A stretch of DNA of 64,000 nucleotides, from positions 18,383,336 to 18,447,335 of the forward strand of contig NC_080717.1 in NCBI RefSeq assembly GCF_019097595.1. The letters run 5' to 3'. Below the pieces are notes generated by a model, which saw only the letters and a list, made by a program, of their open reading frames with translations, searched no databases and was not told the origin of the DNA. Position 1 is the first letter of the stretch, and each line of letters begins with the position of its first letter. Shown here piece after piece: positions 24,634-37,658 of the stretch. Origin of the DNA: Hemibagrus wyckioides. Taxonomy: Eukaryota; Chordata; Actinopteri; Siluriformes; Bagridae. The translations under genes were made by a program, and so were the position numbers.

Positions 24634-27600
24634 CTGCAAGGAAAGAAATGAAGAGGAAAGGGAGCGAGAGGGGCAGAGAAAAACAGGCAGAGGCAGATGA
24701 GGGGGAAGAAAGAGAAAGAAAGGATAAGTTAGTGAGACTGGAAAACGGGTCCCTCTCATATGGGGACTCATTAAGATGCTTAATAATTAGAACAGCATGA
24801 CTCAGTTTTGTCTCAAAAGACCCACATTAGCGTTACATTAGGATAATGGGCGCTGAAAGACAAGAGGGGCGGGCCGACTGGTCTTGGACATACCAGAACG
24901 TATGACTAGTGCCTCTTTCTGTCTCATATCTCTGCCTGCTGCTTGGACCAAAGTGCTTCCAGAGCTGGTTACACACACACACACACACACACAAACCCCT
25001 TCCACTCTAAATCAGAGTACACCTGCTCTGCTACGAGTTCGGAAAACAGAGCCCTGCAGTAATGGATGCTCTGTTATCCAAATGCCAAAAAGCCTCCTCA
25101 CAACAAATAAATGGAGCTGACTCAAGGGGCCCCCTTCTTTGAACATGTGCATACACACAAATACAGATGCACGCAAGCATGCAATCACCCACATATACAT
25201 AGTTTAATACAAGGATGCATGCATGCATATACACGCATGGTTTGGCAACAGGTCTCAGGCTGTACTCATTTAACCTAATTGTAATTCTATATACAGCTAA
25301 ATCAGAGTTCTACTAGCCAGCAATCTTTTTTTGGAAATAAAACAAAGTGGTTTTACTGTAAGTCTAGTTGATAATTATCTCGTCGACTAGCTCGTCTTTT
25401 TTCCTGAAGTGGGAAAATCTGTCCAAATACTGATTATCTCTAATCTAGAAGAAGTCGGTGAGGCCTTGAATCTGCTGAACTGCCTGGTACCAAGAGCATA
25501 CTTTTATCCAGTTTCTTCATTAGACAGCGCAAGAAACACTTTACAGAGAACCGGGGGGTTGAGAGAGAGAGAGAGAGAGACAGAGGTAAATCATAAGAAG
25601 AGACGTCAGCCTTGGCAGCTCCCTTCTCTCTGTGCTGTGAGAGGTGCAGTCTTAAGCATATTTCATCGGCTACTCCACAGGCAGCGAGCAGCTCTGGAGA
25701 ACCAAAACAACGAGAAGAACGAACATAGGGAGTAACAGGCCGTGTCAGAAGCTCTTTAGCATGTGGCCCCTATGCTGCAAAAAGTCAAGATGCTTATGCA
25801 CTTGTACTCATGGGTTTGAGAGCCTACTCATCTTTCAAGTGGAAGAACTTGGTTTTTCAAGTGAGTTTGGTTAGTTCTTAAATACACACCTCTACAGGAC
25901 AACAAGGAACTATAAGTGTTGAAAAGAAGAGGCATGAGCATTTATTAAGATGATGAATACTTAATGGTTAACTAGAAATCACAAGGATGGTGATACTCAC
26001 TTGTTTATCAGAGATCTTGAAAGCGTTCTTGGCGTAGTTCTCGAATTTCTGTTCCGTTTTTGGAAATGGCTTGCCCTGTTCAGAGAAAAAACATAGTTAA
26101 ATAGCGTAATTTTCAGCACCTCGCTCCTCCACTGAGCTTAGAGCTCTTGTTGAATTTTGGCCAAATCACCATTCTATTGACGAATAGGCTCAACTGCAGG
26201 GTGTTGGAAGTTCATATTTTTGCGGTATCAAAGTTCGAATTCAGTTTGCATGATTGTTCATGTAAACAACTTCAAACAAAGTCGACCCATTTGACTAGAT
26301 TCACACTATATTAAACCAAACAACTTCATTCTTTAGTACTGTTATGATAATGTAAAAAGAAAACAGTCAGAGGACAAGCAAGCACACTTTTTACTAATTT
26401 GCTCATGCCCATATTCTTCATAGTGGCGAAGATCTGGTCGAAAAAATCAGCGCACTACTTCATAGTCATGACTCAGTGCCTAATCAGCTAGACTCTAGGG
26501 GTTCAAGGTGATGGTGAGGATGATTATCATGATTACAAGACTCTCCATGTGCAGCCATCATCAGCAGCATCATACTAATCCTCTCTGGAGCTCATTTGGC
26601 CAGGGGCATCAATGCCCATCTCTATGTGAAAATTCAGTACGTGTGGAGGTCGGCTCTGATCACTTGTTGATAGGCTGATTGAGGAACTGACTTGGCTGTC
26701 GGCCGATGGGATGAGACAATCTCAACAGCATGAAAATGAGAGAGAATGGTCACTGAGTCTCAGGATAATAAAAAGAATTATTAACATCTGACTATCACAC
26801 TGGCTAAGTCCTAGGAGCTACATCATTTACAGTAAATTCAAATCAGAGCCCAATGCCTGCCAAAAGAAAATGCACTGAAATTTAAAGATAAAAAGCTTCT
26901 CTCTGTTGCTGATGCTAATAAACATCATGTACAAGTTTAATTAGAGATGCGTGACCATGTACAATGCACACTGATATGTTGTTTGCCAGAACTGTCTCAA
27001 TTTCTACTGTGAAGTCTCAAATTCTACCTCCTTGGAAGAATTGAAAAATATAATCAAATCAAGCTTTAATCTTGATAAGACACTCTGATAAACATAAGGG
27101 ACACAATGTACCATGAGCTGGAAAGTCATATATAAGCCAAAACTCTTCTCTTCAAAACTCACTAATTTCTGCAAGTGAAAAAAATCCTGTTCATTTTGAG
27201 TAAAATGTCTTCAGGGAAAACTAGAGTCAGAGGAAATAAACCATTTCAGGAGGAAGCAAATGACAACTTGTCTTAATTACAGGTTAATGTAATCAGTAGC
27301 GAGACAGGTGAAGTATGAATGGGTGTATTTTCTTACCTCTTTAGCAGCAGTTGCTAATCTGTTCTTGACCTCACTTATGCTGAGCTTGCTGGGAGTCTTC
27401 CCAGAAGGTCCTGCTCCAGTCTTGTCTTTACCCTTTATTGTAACCTGTGAATAAACAAACAGCTAAATCTGTCTGCAGCTCTCAGGAAAGTCCTGAGTGC
27501 AGCTCTTGTGTGTATGCAGGTTTGCTTCCACCAAGTATCATCAATCATATTGTGTACATACAGGTACATGTGTAATGTTGATCTGTTGATTGGGTCACAG

Positions 27601-29089
27601 GAGCACATGCACTATAAGGCTTTTTAAGTTAAGAAATAATTCACTGCTTAAAACAGCATTATCTCTAGTTTTACTTTCATTGTTTTCTCTGCAACTCAGT
27701 GTTTTTTACGGAATTATAACGCGCAAATTTGATGTGATTGAAATGTTGGCAAAGGAAAAATGCCAAACACTGCTGATCTATCATCAGTCCCATTCTCAAC
27801 AACCTGATTCCTGATTTATGTTGAGAAAACCCCAATGGCAAGGACTGTCATTGTGTTGTTGCCAGGAATCAGTCACTGAAATCAATCTAAGCCTAAAAGC
27901 ACGAGGCTATTTAGTTCTATTAACGAATGGCCCAGTCAACCCAAGTAAGGGTACTGGAGTTGGATTAAAGTGAAAAAGGACACAGAATTCTCTACTAATG
28001 ACATGACAGCACCTTCTGACAAATATGGCGGGGTACAAATTATCCTTTTATTGCTTCCAAGCAGGAGAGAACAAGCCCAAACTGCTCAGGAGCAAAGAGG
28101 GTAGGGAGTCCATGCCAAGAGAAGACATAAAGGAGTTGTTTTTCAGTGTCGGGATCCTTGTTTCTCAATGCCCCAGAGTGTGAAAAAGGTCACATGATCA
28201 TAATTACAGAAACATGAGAGAATAGAGAAATCACCAGTAGAGAACATTGGATGTACTATGGACCACTAAAAAAAAAAAATATTAACCGCTAAATAAATAT
28301 TCTACGAATCTTGATGTATAGTCATTTCTCCACAAAGTATCCGTCTCAACAGTTGATCCCCACTTAAACACGACATTATGGACATTCATTTTATTTCGCA
28401 TTAAATCATTCTTGATGCTATATGATGCTTTCTCTGTCACGGAATCAAATACAGTGCTGTATTTACTATTTATTTATTTTCCACTTACGACAAATGTTCG
28501 AAACCTAGGAATCCACAATAATAAGATAATAATGAGTACGACTTTAAAATAAGAATAAATATATTCTAGAATATTTACATATATACATCTGCAACAAAAG
28601 GATTTTGCAATACTGAGGAAAATAAAGAATGTTCAGATTCAGTGCATGTCGATAATCCCTTAGTAGTAACTGTGGTCCTATTTGCAACTGATCAGATCGT
28701 TACAAAAATCTACTCGTGTTTTTAACTTCGCTATTTTATACAAGGTGACAAAGTCTACCCATAGTAAAGGATGGCACATTCAAAACCCTTGTATTACACA
28801 AGTAATGGCCTGTCTATACATGCTGCACAGCCTGGAATCCACTCTGATTGCAGGGTTTCACTGATGGACAGAGCTATGTTTTTACAACCGAGAGATCAGG
28901 GAATTGAAAGAGAAAAAGCATGAGAATTAATTATAGAAGTCTTTATATCTTATCTTAATTCTTTACTAAACTACTACGTTAACCACAACCTCGAAAAAAT
29001 CCTTTCTTCCCATTGTAAAGAATGACAGAGATCAAAGGGTATCAAATTGTGTCAGAGATCAAAAGGTATCAAATTAAAGGACAAATGCC

Positions 29090-29120
<31 letters not shown>

Positions 29121-32100
29121 TCTTACAGTGCTGGCTATGGGCCATGGAGGCCTGGTGTGGTGCAGTCATTATAAAGCTGGGTGGGTTTTTTTTCTTGGGA
29201 GAGTACAGCTGTGTAGCAGAGACAGCTGATAGGCAGAGAGTGCAGCCAGCTTTTTAATTTGCGCCAGACGCTGATTACAGATGCCAGGGGACAACACTTA
29301 ATCACTAGCACGCCAGCATTTGATGTAATCGTCCATCCTGCACACATATACGCACAGCCAAGGCACATCAGTATGTCCTCTTTGACACCGCTGAGTGCCA
29401 ATTCATGTAGGTTTTTTGGAAGTTGTAATTTGGAGAAAAACTTGGGAACTTCTTTCTAGCCAGGATTTGGGAACACTGACGGGAATCATTACTATCATCG
29501 GGGACCTGATTTATGGTACTGTGCTTGTGACGGATGTAGGGTTAAAGTGCAGTGACCTGTTTATTTATATAGTAATGCCGAACCACAGGGCACCTGGGTA
29601 AAGCAAGCCAAAGATTTCTGGCATGTATTTATTCAGGTAGTGAATGAATGAACTTTTTCTTGCCATATTGGTAGGTGTTAAGTGACTTCTGCTAGTTGCT
29701 TGCCAGGTCATAAACAAAAATGTCCAGTTGACCAGCTTACAGAAACTAAATAAATCTGTCTTGATTCTATAGCTTATTTGATGGTATGTGCAAATTAAGG
29801 AAACTGGTTTGGCCTTGGAAGATTAAAGATGTGTTAATTGAGCTTGGGGTTAACTAACCAGGGTTCATTAAAACCAAGAACGTTTTAGTGAAGACTGTTA
29901 TTACATGTCTTATGCTGTCATATTAAATAAAGGTGTGATGTGTATGCGCTCTCAGTCATTCTGAAGAGTATTGTAATCAACAGACAGCGGTTTTACTCCA
30001 GCAGATAAGCATTTTATGAGTCTCCCACCTGTCCAGGAACAGCAACGTCATTCATATGTTCCTCATTAACTTGCTCACAAGAGAACACAGTCACCAATGT
30101 CAGCTTTGAGAGATCTTATACAGAATAAAAGGCCTGTTCTCTAAACAACCTGTTTTGAATCTTTCAAAGTAGATCACTGCTGTACATGTCCAAACTAGCG
30201 GGGGTAGCTCATTCAAGCTCATTGTTGGACTCTCCTGCAGTGGTCTGAACAGTAATCCAGCTCAATGGACATACAGCAGAGGGTGTTGAGTGTTAAGAAA
30301 AAAGGTTGTCTGACGCATTATAATCACAGAGTACTGGGTTTCCGCTGTCCTCGGGGCCTGCAGAAACTTCAAACACCAAACTCTAATGAGGACTAATGGC
30401 AGAGGAGTGGCCCATCGGAAATCACTTTGTGTGTGTGTGTGTGTCTGTGTGTGTGAGAGTGTGTGTTTCAGAGATGGATGAAGTGTCTAATTTTGGCAGT
30501 ATTTTTAAAATCCCCTCAAAAACATACATAATTACTTTATAGTTATCTGAACATGCACATATAAGCAGGTGCACACACATACACACATGTACACACACAC
30601 ACACACACAAAATGCTCCAGGCTATTCCAGGGAATTAGCACTCCTCACGACAAGCTTCTCTAAAGCAAATAAGGCACTAACTTGCCCTTTTTATTGTTAG
30701 GTCAAGTGAATGGGCTACCAGGAGCAACAGGAAACCAGGTTAGTTAAGAGGGGTGTGGATGTGTGGTGTCTGTGGAGGTATGTGCATGTATACAAGGCAC
30801 TATACAGACCGTGTTAAAGGAGTTCCAAATGCCACAGGCAGAGGTCGAGCTTGGCCTGAGGGCCCAGTTTCCACAAGTCAGAAATACTGATCAATAAGTG
30901 GAAGGTATGGTCAGGTTTTTTCACTCTCCCTTAATTTCAAGCAATGACATTAGGTGCATATTTCAGTTCACTGGTTTCAGTTCATTAACATATATTGCTT
31001 ATTTAACAGACATCCAAGAATCCTTCCATAGTTAGTAGTTCCCCCAAATAGGTACACATGTTCTGCTTGATAAACATGGACAATCTTCAGAACAGAGTCT
31101 GTTCTTTATTATCCTGAAAGCCTAATATGGATGTCAGAGAGTCACTTACACCATCCATCTCTGTATGTCTGATTAAAACAAGCAGTAAAATCTGTTCTGT
31201 GGATCATAACATCAAACAAAATGTTTGTCCACACATGCAACCATCTACTGGGAAAAGTGAGTTCCTGGGAATCAGGATGAATTCTGGCACATTTATTTTA
31301 GATGTAGAGAGTCAAATACTCTGCTAGTGAGTTGAGCTTTTCAGATTAGTTTGTTTTTTAGAAAAAAAAAAACCCCACAAATGACCACAGATATACAGCT
31401 CTTTAAAACACAATTGAAATTATAGATTAAAGTTGATACCAAAGGTATAAGACAAAAGTATATGATCTTTTCATGCCTGACCACCAGGACAGCTTCCTTA
31501 TGAATTTTCCATTACTTTGCTGAGTACTAATAGAAAGGTCATCATATCATCATCATTTCCTAAAGTGTGCAACCCATGTAGGCCCCTACTATCCCAACCT
31601 TTTGGGATCCTTTAGGGAAAAATGGCAAGTTATTTCTTCTGCCATGCCTCAGTGGAGTTGGATGATGGTGTTGATCAGTGACCACATTGTCTGGTACTTA
31701 TGTCACAAAGCATCCAGTTGAGAGCCAGTTTGGCTCACACAGCCTGAATATAGCACATGAGAAGGCATGTGATACACGGAAGTATGCATCATCAATATAG
31801 TGTCACACTTGTTACTAGGAATATACATTTATCAATGGATACAGATATCCTATAGGCAACCTTCTGAGCTAGAAGTGTCATGGCAACAGGGTGTGGCAAA
31901 TCAATGGGACCGTTAATGCAGGTGAGGAGACAAGTTTGGCTGGCACAATTGCTATTGTCGGAGCCTGGTAAAAAAAAAAACAACAACATTGTGCCAACTG
32001 CCATTGGTACACTGACAGGTATTTGGCACACAGGCACAGGAAGCATTAAATGATTGCCTCCTCCTGTCTGAAACAAGAGCAAAACACATGATGCAACAGA

Positions 32101-35100
32101 TTGCCCTTAGGCACTCGGCAGCAGTACATTATTCCCACAGAGTTGGATTTCAAAGACCACAAACAGCGGGTGGTAAACAAACATGGTTGATTTGTAAGTA
32201 TAGATCTGAAGGATGCATGTTTCCACTTCCCAGTTGCTGTTGAGCACAGACAATTCCTCAGTTGCCACATAAACGTGACATATCAGAGTTCCTTCCTTCT
32301 ACACTAGCTTTAACACCCAGGGTGACCACAAAATGTACGAGTTGCCCAGCACCATTGAGGTCTATGCATACTCCACTATCTGACAGTTGTGTGGACTGTG
32401 CCAACAGCAAGTGACAAACCTGGCAGAGCTCCTGGTCTCACATGTAGAAGCTGCAATTTTGAAAGTCAATTACAAAAAAAGCCATTCAATCAGACTGCGC
32501 AGTTCATATAGACAGAGCTGTCTTAATAATACAGATATGCCATACAACTTTTTAAATCTAGCAGAGATGTTTACAGCAGCCGTACTGCAAAAGCCTGTGG
32601 TGTGTCTGCTTTGGGGACCAGGATTCAAACATTACACTGTGGGAAACCCGAGCAGTACAGCAATAAATCTGTCTATCTGGCCCTGTGTCGGGTAAGGGCT
32701 CCCAAGAGCTATGGAGTAGTGACTACCAGCTGGAAAGTCACTGACCAACTGTTTGTGCTTTGGGGTGCATCATAAAGGGATTTCACTGTCTGAAGACAGG
32801 TTAACCCTTTGGGGAAAGGAAATGATGGCACATGCATAATTGAAAGCAGATCAAGAGGTGACCATTAAATGCCCTTTGATGTGTGCTATAGCTACCTCCA
32901 GGCAGCAATAAGAGAACTGCTGCTTGTAGAAATCTGTGGCAGCGTGGAACCCACGGTCAGCTTTGGAAAATTATACAGATTGAATGTTGCTTTATCTTTG
33001 CTGAAGTCAAGCGAACCTCATTATCATTAACCATCAATGCAACTTTAAGACTTCTGCACAAAATATTCACACCATGAGTAATTCTGACTCTCAACAGACA
33101 AGACTATAAGAACGGCACATCCACATCCTCAGTATTTACACGCTGATTCTCTTCCTCAATAGGAGGTGGTATTAATATTTTAATTGGGAGTGACAAGGTT
33201 GGACAGGATTAGGAACGAGTACATCAGAGGGACAGCTCATGTTGGAGGTTTGGGGGACAAAGTTAGGGAGGCCAGATTAAGATGGTTTGGACATGTTCAG
33301 AGGAGGGAGAGTGAGTATATTGGTAGGAGAATGTTGGACATGGAGCTGCCAGGCAGGAGGCAAAGAGGAAGGCCAAAGAGGAGGTATATGGATGTAATAA
33401 ATGAGGATATGAAGCTAGTGGGTGTAAGTGTTGAGGATGTAGAAGATAGGGATAGGTGGAGAGAGACGATTCGGTATTTAAACTATTTTTAATGTCTGGT
33501 TGTGCCTGGCGAGGTGTGTAATATGAACCCTGACAAATAATTATATTTTGACAACAGATACATGACCTCAAAATAAAAAATGCTGAATTGCAGGTTATGT
33601 ATGTAACAATGGTTTTATGAGTAGACAAGTTGATAAAAATGGGCAGAGGACAAGTGTGACATGGTGGGGGCCTTTTATAGGAAATAAAACAGGAAATAAA
33701 AAAAACTTACTAATTCTGTTGGAAACCACACAGGTGGTCCTCAACATAAATAAAGTTTAATTCCTAACACCTACAAATAAATTCTTGAAAATAAAAAAAA
33801 ACTGAAAAATTTCCTTTATTGTTTTATTTCCTTTACATTTGGTTTGCCATTATTCATTATTGTTTTGTTTTACCTGTTTGGTTCTTTTTTTGGCATCTAA
33901 CTTATGGCACACTTGGACAGTTTTAGCAAAAGGTGTACATCGTAAAAGTCCTTTGATCAACTGGGTATGTCCTCAAACGGCATGAGCCATGGCACATAAC
34001 CAGACACGAGAGATGATCAGAACAGAGTTCTGTGAGACAGAAATGTCTATGTTTCTGGAATTGGGAAGTGGTTAAATATGAGTAAAAGTGGAGTTGAAAT
34101 CCCAGGAAGACTGGCTAATACAATTCCCAGAAAATTATTAGGAGAATTCATGCATCAACAGAAGCCAACACATTATCATAATGCATATATGAAAAAGATG
34201 CTGGCCATTTAAACCCAGCACAGTTATTGGATGCAGTTTTTTCATATTAAATTACCAGAAGACTAAAAAAAAACTGACATAAGGTGGAAATGACAAGCAA
34301 GTGTATGGACGAAGAATTCCACCAAATCCTTATGGGATATATGGGATTTGTTCCTTTGGATATTGCATAACAAGAGTTCATGACAAGTGTGAATGCTTGT
34401 GTCCATGAGAAACTATGCTTAAAGACTGTTTTTAAGCATTTGCACAAAATGACCTCCAGGTGATGTCTGTCTGGGAGGATACAGCCAATCCTTTAACAAG
34501 CACTGAGAAAACATTCTTTGGGTCTGATGTACTAAGCTATTTGTGGCCAATTTCAGGCATAACTAGGCTGCATTCTGTGTAAAACATCTTGTGTTTACCT
34601 ACATTACCTACAAAGCTGGCTCTCTCTCATACATATGCACCTGAATGGAGATGAAAAGGTGAAAGACAATGAAAAAAATGAAGAAATGTGAAGCCCAGCT
34701 GATTACATACTCCATTGATGTACTAAACTTCGAGCAATTAGTGGTGGCCAGATTTAGGTATGACATGCCTCTCAGAACCATGTGTGTTTCTCAGAACTTT
34801 ACAGCCAGTATCACCAGGTGCATGGCTTTCTGCAGAATTGGACAACTATTAAGCTAAAGTTGAGAGATTTCTTCTCAGAAATATTTTTTTATTTTTGACA
34901 CAGTGTGCACTAATACATTATCATTTCAGAACTTTGGCATGTGAACTGTTTAATCAACCTACATGCATTAATACTGCTTGTCTATTGGACTAGTTCTGTC
35001 ACACATTGCAAGCTCATTTTGCATTTCCATGTAGTCTCATTCTGTGCTATGCCTCCTCACACTTGTACATTTGGCCCTTGCATCTTAATCCTGAGACCAG

Positions 35101-37575
35101 TCTTGACATTTATTATTATTATTAAGCCTGCTATCACAACAAAGACAATAATATCATATAAAATAGTAGCTCAGAGCATTTCGAACAATCGTGTTTATGC
35201 TTGCAATCATCTCTGCTGTGGGAGGTTTGTTCAAATTCTGAATTCTTCTATTCCATATTATTTTCAAATACCATAGGTTTTAGCTCTTTGTCATTATTAA
35301 AATAATTCCTGACAGACATTGAGGAGCAACCTTTTCTCCTGTAGAATTGCTAAAATCTTGGCTTGTCTCAACAAAAAGCAAGACTTCAGCTTTCCTATGC
35401 AGACTGCAGACTTTTTAGCAAAAGAAGCACTCAGAATTGAAAAATAAAGCCTATGCAAGATACCTCGTCTAAGGTTTTAATGCAAAGATGTTCAATCGGC
35501 GAAATTTAATTTCAGGAAGAATTAAAAATCACTTAACTACACATTTAATTTAATATTAAAACTATTTCATATTTCTCAGTCTAAAGAAGTAGAGCCTTAG
35601 TTAACACATTATGGGAAACCTACCTGGCTCTGAGGCTTCCCTGGTTTGTCATCTTTTTTTCCTGGCGAGCCGTTCTGTTTGTCTGCGCTCTTCTTTTTCT
35701 CTGGGGCCTAGGCAGAAAGACAGCACATCACAATCCTTCTATCCTGGGCTTAAACAAAAGAACATGTGTCAGAAGCAAAGAATCCCTCCAAGTGTCAGCC
35801 TAGCTGTCTATAATGTCTAACAGTGCATTGTGACTGAGACCCTGAGGTTCCTGAGGTTCTGATTGACTCATTCTTTATCTGTGTAATTGTATACTCCTTT
35901 ATGATCTTTTTTCAGGGAGGTTGTCAGTAAGGAGTGATAAAAGTGCTCTGCAATTTGTGAAGTGTGTTGCCTGTCGAGTCATGGCCTGGAGGGCTTACAC
36001 CACACTGTCACTCCTCGACTCTATGGTGGGAGAGGGGCAGAAAGATGCAAACACAAAGACAGAGAGAAAAAGAAAATGAGAAAGGTGAGGTTACAACTCA
36101 GGAGCTGGGGGTTACCAAAAAAGGCAAGTGAACATGCAAGAAAAAGTAAGAAAAGAGAGCTCAGGTTAGACCAAATATGAGACAGAAAGAGTGAGAGGAA
36201 GAGGGATAAAGGAATGAGAGGGCAGCAAGAAATGAGAGAAAGACTGAGTTAAATGACTGTGTGAAAGCAGTGTTCAGCTGTCAAATACCCCACCACCACC
36301 ACCCTACCCCCCCTAAGGGCAGGAATCAGCACTCACAAAGCAGGTATGCACTCAGTCTTTGATCTCCTCACACACACATACACACACAAAAAACTATTTC
36401 TCAGACATTACCGAACATATATCTCCTTTACCCCATTTTCTCGCTCACACACCACACCTCCAACACACATGCTAATTTACACATACAAAACACACACACA
36501 TTCATGTAAATGTACACGTACACACACACACACACACACGTACGCACACACACAAACCGTACAAACCCACTTCCAGACATGCCAAACACAGTCTAAACAC
36601 AAAAGCCAGGTGCTGAAGGAAAGACTTAACTTAGTGACAAGATGGAAGAGGGGATGGAAAGAGAAAGAAATGAGAGATCGGAAAGAAAAGAAAAAAGGGT
36701 GTTGAGTAATGCCATGCCATGCTGGGTGATTTGGCCTCTAACAGTATTTAATGCAGATACCTGCTGCATGTGTCTGGCTGACCAGTAGGCATTTAGCCAG
36801 ATTACAGAGGACTCCAGTTGTTATGCTCCAAACAGCATGCTTATAGCTCAACAAAAAAACAGATGGGTCCAGGGGCTGGATCAAAAGTGTTCATCACTAC
36901 TAAACACATGCCTCTGATGACTGTCCAAAAGGATGTAAGCTTGACTTGGATTAATTTTAAAATTTAAAAATGTAACCTCATAGCTAATATACAAGACATT
37001 ATAATGCATGACATAATATGACCAAATGTTTTCTCTTTAAGTAACATGAGGAATGAGTTTGTTTTTGGTGTCTTTTAAAATGGTAGATAGAAGTAATTTA
37101 CTTTGTCCAAATTCGTTCCCCATTTACCTTGTTTTGTACTGGTGTGGACTGGACTGTGCACTGATTTTTGTAAATGATGTAAACTTAGCAACTTATTTTA
37201 GACAAAATTCACTTGTCAGAATGAATCTTAAAGCATATACACACAAATTTATTCATTTAATTAATTTATTTGTATAGCACTATTAACAATACACACTGTC
37301 TCAAAGCGTTACAGACATATAAAAAAGTATAAAATGAAATTTATATTTATCCTTAACGAGCAAACCTGATGCTGCAGTGGGAAGGAAAAACTCTCCGAGA
37401 TGATTTGAGTAAGAAACCTTGAGAAGAACCAGACTCAAAAAGAGAACCTGTCCTCACCTGGGTGACACTAGAGAGCGGGATTATAAATATGATGTCCTCT
37501 TTCTAAAACTGTATATAGTCAAGTGGAGTTGTATAACCAGGAGCTTTTGAGCAAGCGTAAAAATCAGCATAATTT

Positions 37576-37658
<83 letters not shown>

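Larger units (their letters stand above)
27445..35623 (-). other. npm1: npm1 intron 8
   Basis: The largest intron (8.2 kb). It holds CA repeats near 29098-29120 and 30589-30608, a GT tract at 30428-30468, the DIRS-like relic (31890-33070) and an RTE-like LINE tail (33180-33495). Both retroelement relics lie antisense to npm1. The rest is unremarkable. Confidence 0.8.

Noticed and set aside
25409..25735. 108-residue frame downstream of npm1 exon 10
   Set aside because: Runs through a GA microsatellite, lies antisense to npm1 and has no homology that I recognise.
33184..33492. 102-residue open frame as a host gene
   Set aside because: Sequence motifs ([24 protein letters not shown]) are those of LINE ORF2 tails. 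No host exon context.
36346..36705. 119-residue Thr/His-rich frame
   Set aside because: Arises from CA-rich repeat and purine-rich sequence within npm1 intron 7.
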